Source of the DNA: Symbiodinium natans
Lineage: Eukaryota; Sar; Dinophyceae; Suessiales; Symbiodiniaceae
Direction of reading: 5' to 3'
Assembly: GCA_905221605.1 (NCBI GenBank)
Contig: CAJNDS010000305.1
Span: 112,501-169,890 of the forward strand
Length of the DNA: 57,390 bases
The notes beneath the pieces are model-generated. The model saw only the letters and a list, made by a program, of their open reading frames with translations, was not told where the DNA came from and searched no databases. Every line of letters begins with the position of its first letter. The first letter of the stretch is position 1. Shown here in pieces: positions 9,096 to 17,938 of this stretch. Made by a program: the position numbers and the translations under genes.

Positions 9096-9835
9096 GTAGG
9101 GTTTAGGGTTTAGGGTTTAGGGTTTAGGGTTTAGGGTTTAGGGTTTAGGGTTTAGGGTTTAGGGTTTAGGGTTTAGGGTTTAGGGTTTCAGGTTTCGGGT
9201 TTCAGGTTTAGGGTTTAGGGGCCAGGGTTGAGGGTTTAGGGTTTAGGATTGAGCGTTTAGGGTTTAGGCGAGTCCCATGATTCACCATCCATGCGTGTGA
9301 CTTCGACACCCCTGAACCCTAAACCCTGAACCCGCACATTTAACCCTGAACCGTTAGCGCTGAGCCCAACAGCCCAATAGTTAGGGATTTAGGGGTTTGT
9401 AGAGTTGTAGGGCTTTTAGGGTTCCGCCTCGCGTCGCGGCGATAGGAGCAGAACCCAGTAAGTGAGACACCTCACTTAGTTGATAGTTAGACTTAGTCTT
9501 CGCGGTTGTCGTCGGGCTGTGAGGTTCCCCAACATGCCCTAAACCCTCAACCCAGCCCCCTAAACCCTAAACCCGAAACCCGAAACCCTAAACCCTAAAC
9601 CCTCAACCCAGCCCCCAACCCTCATAACTGAGGAACCGCTTCGAAGCCGCTCCTCAGACTTGTAGTCCTCGACCTCCGAAGCCCGAAGCCCTCGAAGCAC
9701 AAGCCCCAAAGTCCCAGACCCCAAGGAGCATCGTAGACCTTAAACCCTAAACCCTAAACCCTAAACCTTAAACCCTAAACCCTAGCCCTAAACCCTAAAC
9801 CCTAAAGCCTGACCCTAAAGCCCTAAAGCCCCAAG
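9096..9835. repeat. TTTAGGG array, unique spacer, CCCTAAA arrays
   Basis: TTTAGGG 9096-9270; CCCTAAA-like at 9540-9610 and 9735-9830. The island 9633-9735 is open in one plus frame (FEAAPQTCSPRPPKPEALEA) after CTGAG at 9632 and is a weak exon candidate. 9350-9535 shows nothing. Confidence 0.6.
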
Positions 9836-9908
9836 GCTCGAACATCGACACCGAGAAAGATCGGGTGCTCTACTTCTCGCCTGTGGGCCCGAGCTTCAGG
9901 CGAAGCCG
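9836..9908 (+). CDS. Exon-like island
   Basis: CCAAG acceptor ends at 9835 directly after CCCTAAAGCC repeats; donor GCCG|GTATTT follows 9908. The frame reads SNIDTEKDRVLYFSPVGPSF, with a mix of charged and hydrophobic residues unlike translated repeats. One of the more convincing islands; product unknown. Confidence 0.45.
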
Positions 9909-10367
9909 GTATTTTGGCGGTTTTGGGCTTTTGGGGTTTAGGGTTTCAGGGTTTGGGGTTGAGGGTGTACGATTTAGAGTTCAGGATTTCAGGGCTGTGG
10001 TTGAGGTTGAAGGGTTGAGGCTTTAAGGCCGTAGGTCTGGGGTTGAGGGTTGAGGATGGTAGGGTTAAGAGTTATATCCCCGGAAGCCTTCAGTTGACGC
10101 CCCGCCAAACCATACTCCCTTCGTCCATAAACCGCTTGAACCCCAAACTTCAAGCCGTAAACCCTAAACCCTGAACCCTAAACCCGAAACCTTAAACCCC
10201 AAACCCTAAACCCTGGACCACCCAAGCCCGCCCCGAACAAAACCTGAAACCCGACGCCCAACCACCCTGTGAGCCGAACCCCCAGAACCCTCAACCATAC
10301 AGAGCCCCAAGCCCAAAGCCCCAACGCCCCCAAGGCACCCAAGCCCGCACACCCCTAAACCTGAAGT
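9909..10367. repeat. Diverged telomere-like repeats
   Basis: Degenerate TTTAGGG-strand DNA (GGTTGAGGG, GGTTCAGG) to about 10065, then degenerate CCCTAAA-strand DNA (10140-10215 and on). Nothing else recognised. Confidence 0.55.
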
Positions 10368-10478
10368 CTTGGGATGTTGCCCCTTGTACTAACAGTCCTA
10401 GAAGGGATTATAATAGGGGGGGGGGGGGGTACTGTAATCCATATTAAGGACTGTTAGTATAAGGGTGAACATCCCAAC
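10368..10478. mobile_element. MITE-like palindrome, family 1 copy a
   Basis: About 110 bases with terminal inverted repeats of about 32 bases: CTTGGGATGTT, CCCCTT, TACTAACAGTCCT on the left and AGGACTGTTAGTATAAGGG, GAACATCCCAA on the right. The centre has a run of 14 G. No coding capacity, so it would need a transposase from elsewhere. Further copies at 11332, 20209, 20749 and 21563. Confidence 0.75.
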
Positions 10479-10699
10479 TTAAGCCCTTGAAATCCCAAAG
10501 CCCAAACCCCAAACAATAAGCCCCAAACCCAAGCCGCAAAAACACATCAGCCCTAAACCCCCTAACAAGCCTAAAGCCCCAGGCCCTCAATCCCTAAACC
10601 CGCAACCCCAAACCCTAAACCCCTATGAGCCTCTAAACCCTAAACCCGTAAACCCTAAACCCCTAACCCTAAACCCGTAAACCCTAAACCCCCTCGGAG
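10479..10699. repeat. CCCTAAA/CCCCTAAA/CCCGTAAA array
   Basis: Degenerate C-strand telomere-like repeats including ACCCGTAAACCCTAAACCCC units between 10620 and 10695. No gene. Confidence 0.7.
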
Positions 10700-10781
10700 T
10701 CCAACCCGAAGAGACACACCAAACAGGGAGCTCACGAAGAAGAATGTCCTGCACCTGACCAGTTCAGGCCAAGGATTTTCA
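10700..10781 (+). CDS. Exon-like island
   Basis: GGAG at 10699 (or ACAG at 10726) could be the acceptor; the frame contains NRELTKKNVLHLTSSGQGFS and continues to a TAG at 10790. GTATGG at 10782 is a possible donor. Right flank is degenerate TTTAGGG. Product unknown. Confidence 0.38.
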
Positions 10782-10789
10782 GTATGGTT

Positions 10790-11106
10790 TTAGATTTCAG
10801 CAGAGCTTAGGGGGTTTATGATGTTAGTGTTTAGGGCTTCAGTGGAGCTTAGGGTGTTTATGCTGTTAGGGTTTCAGGATTCAGTAGAGTTTAGGGTTTG
10901 AGGGCTTCAGGGTTTTCGGGTTCAGGGTTTAGGGTTTTAGGGTTTTAGGGTTTAGGGTTCTGGGGTTGAGGGTTGGGTGGTGGCTGGGCCCAGGGTCCCT
11001 GAAACCTGAAGTCCCTACAAGCCCTCCAGTGACGCACTCTTTATAGGGTTCTTTAAGGGAGGGGGTCAGGGTTCAGGGTTCAGGGTTTAGAGTTTAGGGT
11101 TTAGGG
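10790..11106. repeat. Degenerate TTTAGGG-strand repeats
   Basis: TTTCAGCAGAGCTTAGGG-type units with a 45-base direct duplication near 10795-10880, then TTTAGGG and TTCAGGG. A half copy of the family 3 palindrome (TCTTTAAGGGAGGGGGTC) is at 11050. Confidence 0.6.
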
Positions 11107-11215
11107 TTCCTAAGGGAGGGGGGCTCAAGGGGTGTATGTATCCCTAAGGCTCCCTAGGCTTGCTAAGGTTCCCGAGGTACCTATCGCCCATGAACCCCCC
11201 TCCCTGACCCTAAAC
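11107..11215. mobile_element. MITE-like palindrome, family 3 copy
   Basis: TCCTAAGGGAGGGGGGCTC at the left pairs with TGAACCCCCCTCCCTGA at the right; the middle has GGTGTATGTATCCCTAAGGC against AGGTACCTATC. Other copies at 14219, 26287, 52900 and 53130. Confidence 0.6.
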
Positions 11216-11331
11216 CCTAAACCCCTAAACCCTAAACCCCTTAAGAACCCCATGAACTCTGTTTTTGCGTTCTTCTTGGCGGCTAGGTTAGCCGACCATA
11301 GTCTTAAGCCTCAAACCCGTAAACCCTAAAG

Positions 11332-11490
11332 CTTGGGATGATCCCCCTTTAGGGTGTAGGGTTTAGGGTTTAGGGTTTAGGGTTTAGGGTTTGGGGTTTG
11401 GGGTTTGGGGTGTAGGGTTTAGGGTTTAGTAGGGATTAGAGTACCCCTAGTAAAATTCCGATTAGGGACTGTGACTATCAGGGGGAACCT
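11332..11490. mobile_element. MITE family 1 copy split by TTTAGGG array
   Basis: Left terminus CTTGGGATGATCCCCCTTTA (11332-11351) and right part AGGGATTAGAGTACCCC...GGGACTGTGACTATCAGGGG (11431-11486) match family 1, but 11352-11430 between them is a TTTAGGG/TTTGGGG array. The array entered or expanded within the element. Confidence 0.65.
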
Positions 11491-11561
11491 TGTGGTAAAG
11501 GTCGCTGGGAACCTATCTTTTTGTGCACATGGGGTGCTTGCCAGCAGTTTATCCCTTGCAG

Positions 11562-11655
11562 AGGGTTTCTGGAGTAGAGTTTGGAATATGTTGTGTGCGT
11601 CGTTACGATTGGGGGTTCATGGGGGATTCCGGGGGTTGCCTTGAGTTTTTGTTTG
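11562..11655 (+). CDS. Exon-like island
   Basis: CCCTTGCAG, a good acceptor with an upstream pyrimidine tract, ends at 11561. The frame reads VEFGICCVRRYDWGFMGDSG and then GCLEFLF; the right edge is TTTG|GTAGTTTAGGG. Two adjacent cysteines and aromatic residues give it protein-like composition. Product unknown. Confidence 0.45.
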
Positions 11656-11751
11656 GTAGTTTAGGGTTTAGGGTTCAGGGTTTAGGGTTTAGGGTTTAGG
11701 GTTCAGGGTTCAGGGTTCAGGGTTCAGGGTTCAGGGTTCAGGGCTAAACAG

Positions 11752-11889
11752 TGGTTCCATACAACTCCCTTGATGCACATCCCTGCACCCTGATGGCGCA
11801 GGGCGCCAGTGTCAAGGCACTCGGGCTTCAAAAATATCGGTCCGAGGAGCACTTTAGCAGGAAACGGCTACCACGCCCTTGCTTGGCTG
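11752..11889 (+). CDS. Exon-like island
   Basis: AACAG ends at 11751 right after a TTCAGGG array; the frame runs 64 codons (LDAHPCTLMAQGASVKALGL, then QKYRSEEHFSRKRLPRPCLA) into CCCTAAA repeats. GCTG|GTATCC at 11889 is a plausible donor. Product unknown. Confidence 0.42.
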
Positions 11890-11919
11890 GTATCCCGCGA
11901 CCTCCAAGCCCGACAAACC

Positions 11920-12014
11920 CCAAAACCCCAAACCCTGAACCCTAAACCCTAAACCCCAAACCCTAAACCCTAAACCTAAACCCTAAACCCTAACCCTAAA
12001 CCCTAAACCCTAAA
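11920..12014. repeat. CCCTAAA array
   Basis: C-strand telomere repeats with single CCCCAAA and CCTAAA variants, between two exon-like islands. Confidence 0.9.
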
Positions 12015-12169
12015 CTGTTTTGGGCTTCGATGGGCTGTCGGGGACCCTTCGACGACACGGCCCCATGGTCCCCATGGTCGACGATGCAGCGCAAGCTCTC
12101 GAAATTTGCGAGGTCCCCGGCCCTACAGTTTGAGTCCGTCCGTGCACTGGAAGCTGGGGAGCTAAAGGG
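12015..12169 (+). CDS. Exon-like island, 155 bases
   Basis: Frame open for about 51 codons from the end of the CCCTAAA array to GG|GTTTAGGG, including APWSPWSTMQRKLSKFARSP and ALQFESVRALEAGELKG. A second frame is open for part of the length. No clear acceptor at the left edge. Product unknown. Confidence 0.38.
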
Positions 12170-12290
12170 GTTTAGGGTTTAGGGCATTAGGGTTTAGGGG
12201 TTTAGGGTTTAGGGTTTCTTTAGGGTTTATATCGCGCTTTGATGCCCAAAGCCCTAAAACCCCAAAAAGGCTAAGCTACTGAGTTGCCAG

Positions 12291-12349
12291 GTGTGGTCGA
12301 CATCTTCCTGGCCCACTTCCGCGCCCTGGCAGCCAAGTACACCCTGTAG
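12291..12349 (+). CDS. Terminal exon-like island
   Basis: TTGCCAG ends at 12290 with CTAAG-type branch sequence upstream; the frame reads VVDIFLAHFRALAAKYTL followed by TAG at 12347, outside the telomere repeats. The amphipathic, alanine-rich sequence suggests a helix. Product unknown. Confidence 0.42.
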
Positions 12350-12354
12350 CGCCG

Positions 12355-12619
12355 TAAGCCCTCAACCCTGAACCCTAAACCCTAAACCCTGAACCCTAAA
12401 CCCTAAACCCTCACCCCTCACCCCTCTTGTCCTCCCTCCCACTTGTTGACTAGGTCAAAGCGAAATGGGGGGGGGGGGGGGCGGTGTTTTTCAGGGTGTT
12501 TTTCAGGGTTTAGGGTTTGAGGCTTAGGGTTTCTGAACCCCGCCCTAAACCAACCCTAAACCCTAAGCCCTCAACCCTCAACCCTCAACCCTCAACCCTA
12601 AACCCTAAACCCAAAGAAG
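12355..12619. repeat. CCCTAAA, G run, TTTAGGG, CCCTAAA
   Basis: CCCTAAA/CCCTGAA to 12425, then a G run of 13 or more (12468-12481), TTTAGGG-like to 12535, and CCCTAAA/CCCTCAA to 12612. Confidence 0.8.
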
Positions 12620-12732
12620 GGGAAAGCTTCGAGTTTACATCTCCGGCTGGCCAAGGACTAGACGTGGCGGAGTGGCGTCTGCTAGACTGGTACAACCACA
12701 CCGTGAAGTACAGCGTGTCGCCCCCTGGCTAA
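12620..12732 (+). CDS. Terminal exon-like island
   Basis: AAGAAG ends at 12619; the frame contains ESFEFTSPAGQGLDVAEWRL, then LDWYNHTVKYSVSPPG and a TAA at 12730 contributed by the next CCCTAAA array. A GC donor (CTG|GCTAAA) is an alternative end. Strongly protein-like; product unknown. Confidence 0.45.
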
Positions 12733-12870
12733 ACCCTCAACCCATAAACCCCTAAACCCCTAAACCCCTAACCCCTAAACCCTAACCCCAAACCCTAAAC
12801 CCCAAACCCCAAACCCTAAACCCTAAACCCTAAACCCTAAACCCTAAACCCTAAACCCTAAACCTTGCTT
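12733..12870. repeat. CCCCTAAA then CCCTAAA array
   Basis: Eight-base CCCCTAAA units give way to CCCCAAA and then perfect CCCTAAA units. Confidence 0.9.
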
Positions 12871-12908
12871 CCTGGGATGGAGGGATCTCAGCTCACCCCT
12901 ACTTCCAG

Positions 12909-12970
12909 GGACCGAAGAGTTCCGTTACCAGAGCCCTGAAGGGCACCATGGCTAGGTTCAGGATTTCAGC
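12909..12970 (+). CDS. Exon-like island
   Basis: Pyrimidine-rich CACCCCTACTTCCAG ends at 12908; the frame reads GPKSSVTRALKGTMARFRIS and is open into the TTTAGGG array. GCTAG|GTTCAG at 12955 is a possible earlier donor. Product unknown. Confidence 0.4.
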
Positions 12971-12974
12971 ATCC

Positions 12975-13310
12975 CCCGAGTTTAGGGTTTAGGGTTTTTT
13001 TGGGTTTAGGGTTTAGGGTTTAGGGTTTCGGGTTTCGTGTTTTGGGGGTTTCCGAAATTAGGGGTACCTTAATGGGGTCCTTCTTTAACCCTCCCAGTTG
13101 GGGATCTCTACTTGGTTTTTTTTATGTTTGCTTTACCATCCTGATTGCTTGGGGTTTCGGGTTTCGGGTTCAGGGTCCTGCACCATGGCCCAGAACGATC
13201 CTCCATGAGCTTGGGGAGAGAGGAGGCTTAGGATTCAGGGGTTTAGGGTTTAGGGTCTAGGGTCTAGGGTCTAGGGTCTAGGGTTTAGGGTGTATACGGT
13301 GTAGGGTTTG
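12975..13310 (+). other. TTTAGGG repeats and hydrophobic frame
   Basis: TTTAGGG at 12978-13030 and 13225-13310 (with a TCTAGGG sub-block). Between them a 72-codon frame includes SLLGFFYVCFTILIAWGFG, a possible membrane segment following TCCCAG at 13099. It could be an exon, but it passes through telomere-like DNA and is not called as a gene. Confidence 0.3.
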
Positions 13311-14132
13311 GGGTTGAAAGTAGGGGGGAGGGATGCGCCGCTATAGTTTCAGGCATTCTCTCCGGCTTCCAGAAACCTTGAGCTCCGATCCCCAAACCCC
13401 AAACCCCAAACCCTAAACTCCTACACCCAAAGCCCTAAACTCTAAACCCCAAGCCCTCAACTCTTACACTCCTGAACCCCTAAACCCCCAAACCCTGAAC
13501 CCAGGTATAAAGCTCCAAAGCCCACGTATGTCTTGAACGAGCTCGTGAACCAGCAGACATACAGTGCCTCATCCGCACTTCGGGGAGTTGGGACTTACAT
13601 GGTTCAGGGATCGCGAATTTATGGGTTGACCAAGGGAATAAAGCTCGGGACCCCCGAAGGATGTACCCCTGAAAAGGTTCCCCGCGCATGAAAGCACTGA
13701 TGCCCTTGGACCGACATGGGGTTGTATAAAAACCCCGCGCGTTCGATCTATGAAAGAAGTTGCCCTAAGCGGTTGGAGCAGTGCCCCTGATCCGTAAAAC
13801 GATAATCAAGAAAAACGCGATAACGTCATAAAACGGCCTGATTGCTGCATCGGGGCAGGCAGGCGACATTCCAGTACCAAGCTTGTACTACAAAACAATA
13901 AACATCTAGCCGGCTTACGGGGACGGCGGTTCCAGTACTAAGCTTAGGATTCAAGATTTAAATTTCGGGTCTAGGGTATCGTGTTCCCTAAACTCAAAAC
14001 CCAACTCTTTATTACTCTATATATAAGGGGTATAGAAGGGGTCTCCTTTTTCGAGCCCATACTAAGGGACCGTGGAACTACCCTAATAAGAGTTTAACAA
14101 CTGCATAATCTATCCCATAGTTCGGAGACCAG
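13311..14132. other. Diverged C-strand repeats and unique DNA
   Basis: CCCCAAA/CCCTAAA-like repeats 13385-13510, then about 600 bases of unique DNA. A 69-codon minus frame (13480-13689) and a stretch with TTCCAGTACnAAGCTT duplicated at 13871 and 13930 are the only structure noticed. ATATATAAGGGG at 14020 begins a palindromic stretch related to 51690-51830. Confidence 0.4.
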
Positions 14133-14218
14133 GACTCACGGCCTACCGGTGGTTTTGGGTCGCGGACGATAACATCGACTTCACCCACCTGAACATCATC
14201 CGCGCCGAGCCAGCACTT
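14133..14218 (+). CDS. Exon-like island, strong
   Basis: GACCAG ends at 14132; the frame reads LTA then YRWFWVADDNIDFTHLNIIR and AEPALV. The right edge (ACTT|GTCTTAAGG) runs into a family 3 palindrome rather than directly into an array. High aromatic and acidic content makes it one of the best islands. Product unknown. The minus-strand 104-codon frame overlapping it is judged a shadow. Confidence 0.5.
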
Positions 14219-14375
14219 GTCTTAAGGCTCCTTAAGGGAGGGCGTAGGGTTTGGGGTTTGGGGTTTAGGGTGTAGGGTTTGGGGTTTAGGGACGGCGGTT
14301 CATGTGGGGTAGGTTTCAGAAAATCTTGGTAAGCTCCTTGGGTTACGTACCCCCCCCCCCCCCTTGAACCTTGTA
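14219..14375. mobile_element. Family 3 palindrome containing TTTGGGG/TTTAGGG repeats
   Basis: Left half CTCCTTAAGGGAGGGCG and right half CCTTGGGTTACGTACCCCC...CTTGAACC match family 3; 14245-14292 between them is TTTGGGG/TTTAGGG. Confidence 0.5.
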
Positions 14376-14449
14376 ACTTGTCCGAGGGCTGATCGTTGGC
14401 TTTAAGCCCTTCGCAGCTCGGATAATTTCCCCCCTTCCCCCCCGCTGTA

Positions 14450-14583
14450 AACCCCAACCCGGAAGCCCTAAACCCGAAACCCTAAACCCCGTACCGCAAA
14501 TGAGGACCCCAAACCCTAAACCCTAAACCCTAAACCCTAAACCCTAAACCCTAAACCCTAAACCCTAAACCCTAAACCCTAAT
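14450..14583. repeat. CCCTAAA array
   Basis: Degenerate to 14505 and then ten perfect CCCTAAA units. Confidence 0.9.
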
Positions 14584-14589
14584 TCTGAG

Positions 14590-14660
14590 GCTACACGAAC
14601 CTGGCTGCGGAGTCCGGCGCCAGCATCGTTCAGCCAGCGGCCAGAAGCTGAGCCCAAGGA
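14590..14660 (+). CDS. Exon-like island
   Basis: TCTGAG ends at 14589; the frame reads ATRTWLRSPAPASFSQRPEA then EPKDVLGRF and stays open to the TTTAGGG array. The donor is unclear (CCCAAG|GATGTT would be a GA donor, a class known in dinoflagellates). Product unknown. Confidence 0.35.
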
Positions 14661-14674
14661 TGTTTTGGGGCGTT

Positions 14675-15480
14675 TTAGGGTTTAGGGTTTAGGGTTTAGG
14701 GTTAGGTATTAGGATTTTTTGGGGCGTTTTAGGGTTTAGGGTTTAGGGTTTAGGGTTTGGGGTTTAGGGTTTAGGGTTTAGGGTTAGGGTATTAGGGTTT
14801 AAGGTCTGGAGCTTCTTGGGTGGTGACAAAAGTCTCCCCCAGGGTGCCAGGGTTTAGGCTTCAGGTTGTTGTTTCTTGAGGTTCGTACAAGTGGTACTGC
14901 GTGCTGCAACATTGTTGACGGCCCGAAGCCCTGACCCCTAAACCCTAAACATTCAAAACCCTAAACCCCAGTTAAAGCCTAAACCCTAAACCCTAAACCC
15001 GAAGCCCTGATTAGACCCTAAAAGCTACATACTCAAAGCCCTCCTTATGACGACGATTTAGGTTTAGGGTTTAGGGTTTAGGGTTTAGGGTTTAGGGTTT
15101 AGGGTTTAGGGTTTAGGGCTTAGGGTTTAGGGTTTAGGGTTTAGGGTTTAGGGCTGCCCGTGAGCCCGTGGACCGCAGGTCTTTATGGCCTCGAAGGGCT
15201 GTAGGCTTCAGGGTTGCCCTATGGACCTTACGGGTTTAGGGTTTAGGGTTTAGGGTTTAGGGTTTAGGGTTATGGGCTTCAGGGTTGCCCTATGGACCTT
15301 ACACCCTGAGGCCCTAGGCCCGAAGATCCGAAGCCCAAAGGTTGAAACCCCTAAACCCTAGCCCTAAACCCTTTAGGCTGATGGTTGTTTTTTTCGTGTT
15401 TTTGTTGGTTTTTTTTCGTATTTGTTTACGGTTTTAGGTGAGAATAAAGCCCTAAACCCTAAACCCTAAACCCTAAACCC
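14675..15480. repeat. Alternating TTTAGGG and CCCTAAA blocks
   Basis: TTTAGGG 14683-14800, CCCTAAA 14937-15010, TTTAGGG 15057-15155 and 15235-15275, CCCTAAA 15345-15372 and 15445-15490. GGCTTCAGGGTTGCCCTATG occurs twice (15207 and 15275), the copies separated by a TTTAGGG run, so the run lies between duplicated flanks. Confidence 0.8.
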
Positions 15481-15587
15481 TAAACCCCCATTCAGCCCTA
15501 TGCAGCTTGAAAAACAAGCCTAAGCCTCGAGACGCAGGTCGAGTTCGACTCGGAAGGCATCCCATCCCACGAGGCCTGAGGGTTCTA

Positions 15588-15815
15588 TTGGGTTTAGGGT
15601 TAGGGTTTAGGGTTTAGGGTTTAGGGTTTAGGGTTTAGGGTTTAGGGTTTAGGGTTTGGGGTTTGGGGTTTGGGGTTTGGGGTTTGGGGTTTGGGGTTTG
15701 GGGTTCTAGGTTCTAGGGTGCAGGGTTTAGGGTTCTAGGTAGGTTCTAGGTTCTAGGGTTAGGGTTTAGGGGTTTCGGGTATAAGGTTAAGGGTTCAGGG
15801 TTTACAGTTTGCCCT
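15588..15815. repeat. TTTAGGG array passing into TTTGGGG array
   Basis: TTTAGGG to about 15652, then eight consecutive TTTGGGG units, then TTCTAGG variants. Clear block-wise change of unit. Confidence 0.9.
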
Positions 15816-16046
15816 TTAAAGAAGGTCAGGGGCGCCATGCATCTACCCTTAGAAACTCCCCCCCTGGCCCCTCCCTTTCGGATCTTCTGTTTTGGGCGCT
15901 AGCGCCCTCTCGAGCCCTGCAGCCCAAAGGGAGTTTCCCCAAATAGGGGTACCCCTTTTATGGCACAAATTGAAGAGAATCCTCTTAAAAGGGACTCCAA
16001 AAAAGCTAAACCCTAAACCCTAAACCCTATATTCGGAAACCCCCAG
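15816..16046. other. Unique DNA with short palindrome
   Basis: Includes GGGGTACCCC at 15955-15964 in an AAATAGGGGTACCCCTTTTA context. The motif ATAGGGGTACC recurs near 36255 and 38523, suggesting another diverged dispersed repeat. No gene. Confidence 0.35.
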
Positions 16047-16110
16047 ATCGTGCTGGCCTACACCGGCTCAGTGCAGTTGGCGAATCACGTGTGGAGCACC
16101 GCGGTGGAAG
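16047..16110 (+). CDS. Exon-like island, strong
   Basis: ACCCCCAG ends at 16046; the frame starts on a codon boundary and reads IVLAYTGSVQLANHVWSTAV, with donor GGAAG|GTTCTT at 16110. If not spliced there it continues to TAG at 16146. Product unknown. Confidence 0.48.
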
Positions 16111-16146
16111 GTTCTTTCAGGGCTACTAGGGTCCATGTACCTACAT

Positions 16147-16335
16147 AGGGAGGGTTTAGGGTTTAGGGTTTAGGGTTTGGGGTTTAGGGTTTAGGGTTTA
16201 GGGTTTAGGTTTAGGGTTTAGGGTTTAGGGTTTAGGGTTTAGGGTTTAGGGTCTAGGGTTTAGGGTTTAGGGTTTAGGGTTTAGGGTTTAGGGTTTAGGG
16301 TTTAGGGTTTAGGGTTTAGGTTTAGGGTTTAGGGC
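16147..16335. repeat. TTTAGGG array
   Basis: About 190 bases of nearly perfect TTTAGGG with single TTTGGGG, TCTAGGG and six-base units. Confidence 0.92.
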
Positions 16336-16510
16336 CCAGAGTAGGCCCTTATTCCCTTCTTCTTAGGGTTTAGGTTCCCTTAAATAAGCCCCCCTTGAAA
16401 CCAAAGGGGCACCCTTTTTGTTCCTAGGCTACTCCTGCATCACCCTAAGCCATAGCCCCTAAAACCCTAAGCCCTTCCTACCGTTGCTGCTCATGACGGC
16501 CTGGAAAGGA

Positions 16511-17705
16511 TGGGATTCTTCTTGGCATAACATTAAATCCTAAGAAATGCATTGGGGAAAAGGTAAGAAGAATACCAATAAATATTAAATGTAGATGAAA
16601 AAGAGAAAGTGTACTAGAGGATGAAAGTAATAAATTCATAGTACCAACAATCTTTTCTCCATTAAAAATTATTCCAGAGAAGATAGAAATTATAGCGCCT
16701 AAAGAAAGAACAAAATGAAAATGTGCTACAACATAATATGTATCATGTAATCCTAGATCTACTGCAGCATTTCCAAGAATTATGTAAAATAAGCTCTTGT
16801 ATCACTTTCTAAACCTACAGTATACATATGATGCCCCCAAACAAGACTTCCAAGAAGAGAAATAGATGACATGGCAAAGATCATTGATTGGTTACCAAAG
16901 ATTATTAATTGTAAAATCCCAGAAATTATTATGGAAATGATCCCAAATGCAGGAATTATTAAGATGTAAACTTCTGGATGTCCAAAAAACCAAAATACAT
17001 GTTGATAGAATATAGGATCTTCTCCAAATATAGGATCAAAGAAAAGTGTATTAGAACGAAGATCACCCAATATTAAAAGAAGTGTACCAGATAAGATTGG
17101 TAATGTTAATAAAAGCATGAAAGCTGTAATCAAGAAAGCCCAAGGAAATAATGGGATAGTCTTTAATGTCAGATAATAAGATCTCAGATTTAGAATTGTT
17201 GTCCAAAAGTTAAGAGATGTAAGACATGAAGATATACCAGAGATTAATAATCCAAATATAAGATTTCCTGTACTTGAAGGTGATAAAGTCATAAAAGAAG
17301 TGGATAATGGTGGAAAAAATGTTCATCCTGTACCACCTCCAAATTCTGAGATTATAGAAAGGATTAGGAAAAGATATGAAAGTAAAAGAATTAAGATAGA
17401 AAAATTATTGACTCTAGGATATACCACTTGTGGAGACCCTTGAAAGATAGGTACAAAATAATTTCCAAATCCTCCAAACAAGCCAGGCATTACTAAAAAA
17501 GAATATCATAAGAAAGCCATGCAATGTAATGCTTATATTATAGAAGTTCTGGTTTTCTGGAGATATAATCCTATTTCCTGATGAATATAATTCTATTCTT
17601 ATAAGGACTGATATCAATGTTCCGGAGATTCCAAAGATGAATCCAGATAATAAAAAATAAATTCCTAAGCCTTTATGATTACAATTCTTAACTAGTGATA
17701 GAAAA
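16511..17705 (-). pseudogene. cox1: Mitochondrial cox1 copy, broken
   Basis: AT-rich minus-strand segment covering most of cytochrome c oxidase subunit 1, the haem-copper core of complex IV. Recognisable pieces: NHKGLGIYFLLSGFIFGISG near the start; LHGFLMIFF with the haem a histidine; [13 protein letters not shown] (CuB His and cross-linked Tyr); WGHHMYTVG (CuB His pair); [15 protein letters not shown] (haem a3 and haem a His). Breaks: an extra A in the A6 run 17495-17500 shifts frame after LMIFF; TGA stands at the Trp of GGGTGW (17325-17323); about 50 residues including the IPTG-K motif are deleted at 16780-16785, with another frameshift; homology ends at MPRRIP (16511), so the C-terminus is missing. 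No ATG is evident, which is normal for dinoflagellate cox1. The flanks are telomere-repeat DNA, so this is most likely a nuclear insertion; a mitochondrial gene fragment is the alternative. Confidence 0.88.
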
Positions 17706-17740
17706 GATACGAACGGGCCAGTAATTTTATATTAAAAGGA

Positions 17741-17938
17741 ATGGTGGTTTCGTTCGCTAGTTCACACGGCTCACGCATTACGTTCTTTGCACTCTCTTCA
17801 TTTGTATCCGTGATCACTACGCTTGCACGCTTGAAGGTGTGGCACGAAACTCGCCTCCACGTACGTAGTATTGAGATTTCGCCAAAGTGTCAGGCGGCCT
17901 ATAGACGGTTCCTTATCATGCTAAACCCTAAACCCTAA
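17741..17938 (+). CDS. Unrecognised frame of 65 codons
   Basis: Starts with ATG just outside the cox1 copy and ends in the first CCCTAAA repeats. Contains SSFVSVITTLARLKVWHETR and SPKCQAAYRRFLIML, with fair composition. No family recognised and no transcript evidence; may be part of an exon. Confidence 0.25.
   Translation: MVVSFASSHGSRITFFALSSFVSVITTLARLKVWHETRLHVRSIEISPKCQAAYRRFLIMLNPKP

Noticed and set aside
13720-13800. tRNA-like GTTCGATC near 13742
   Set aside because: No acceptor stem, anticodon arm or D arm could be drawn around it.
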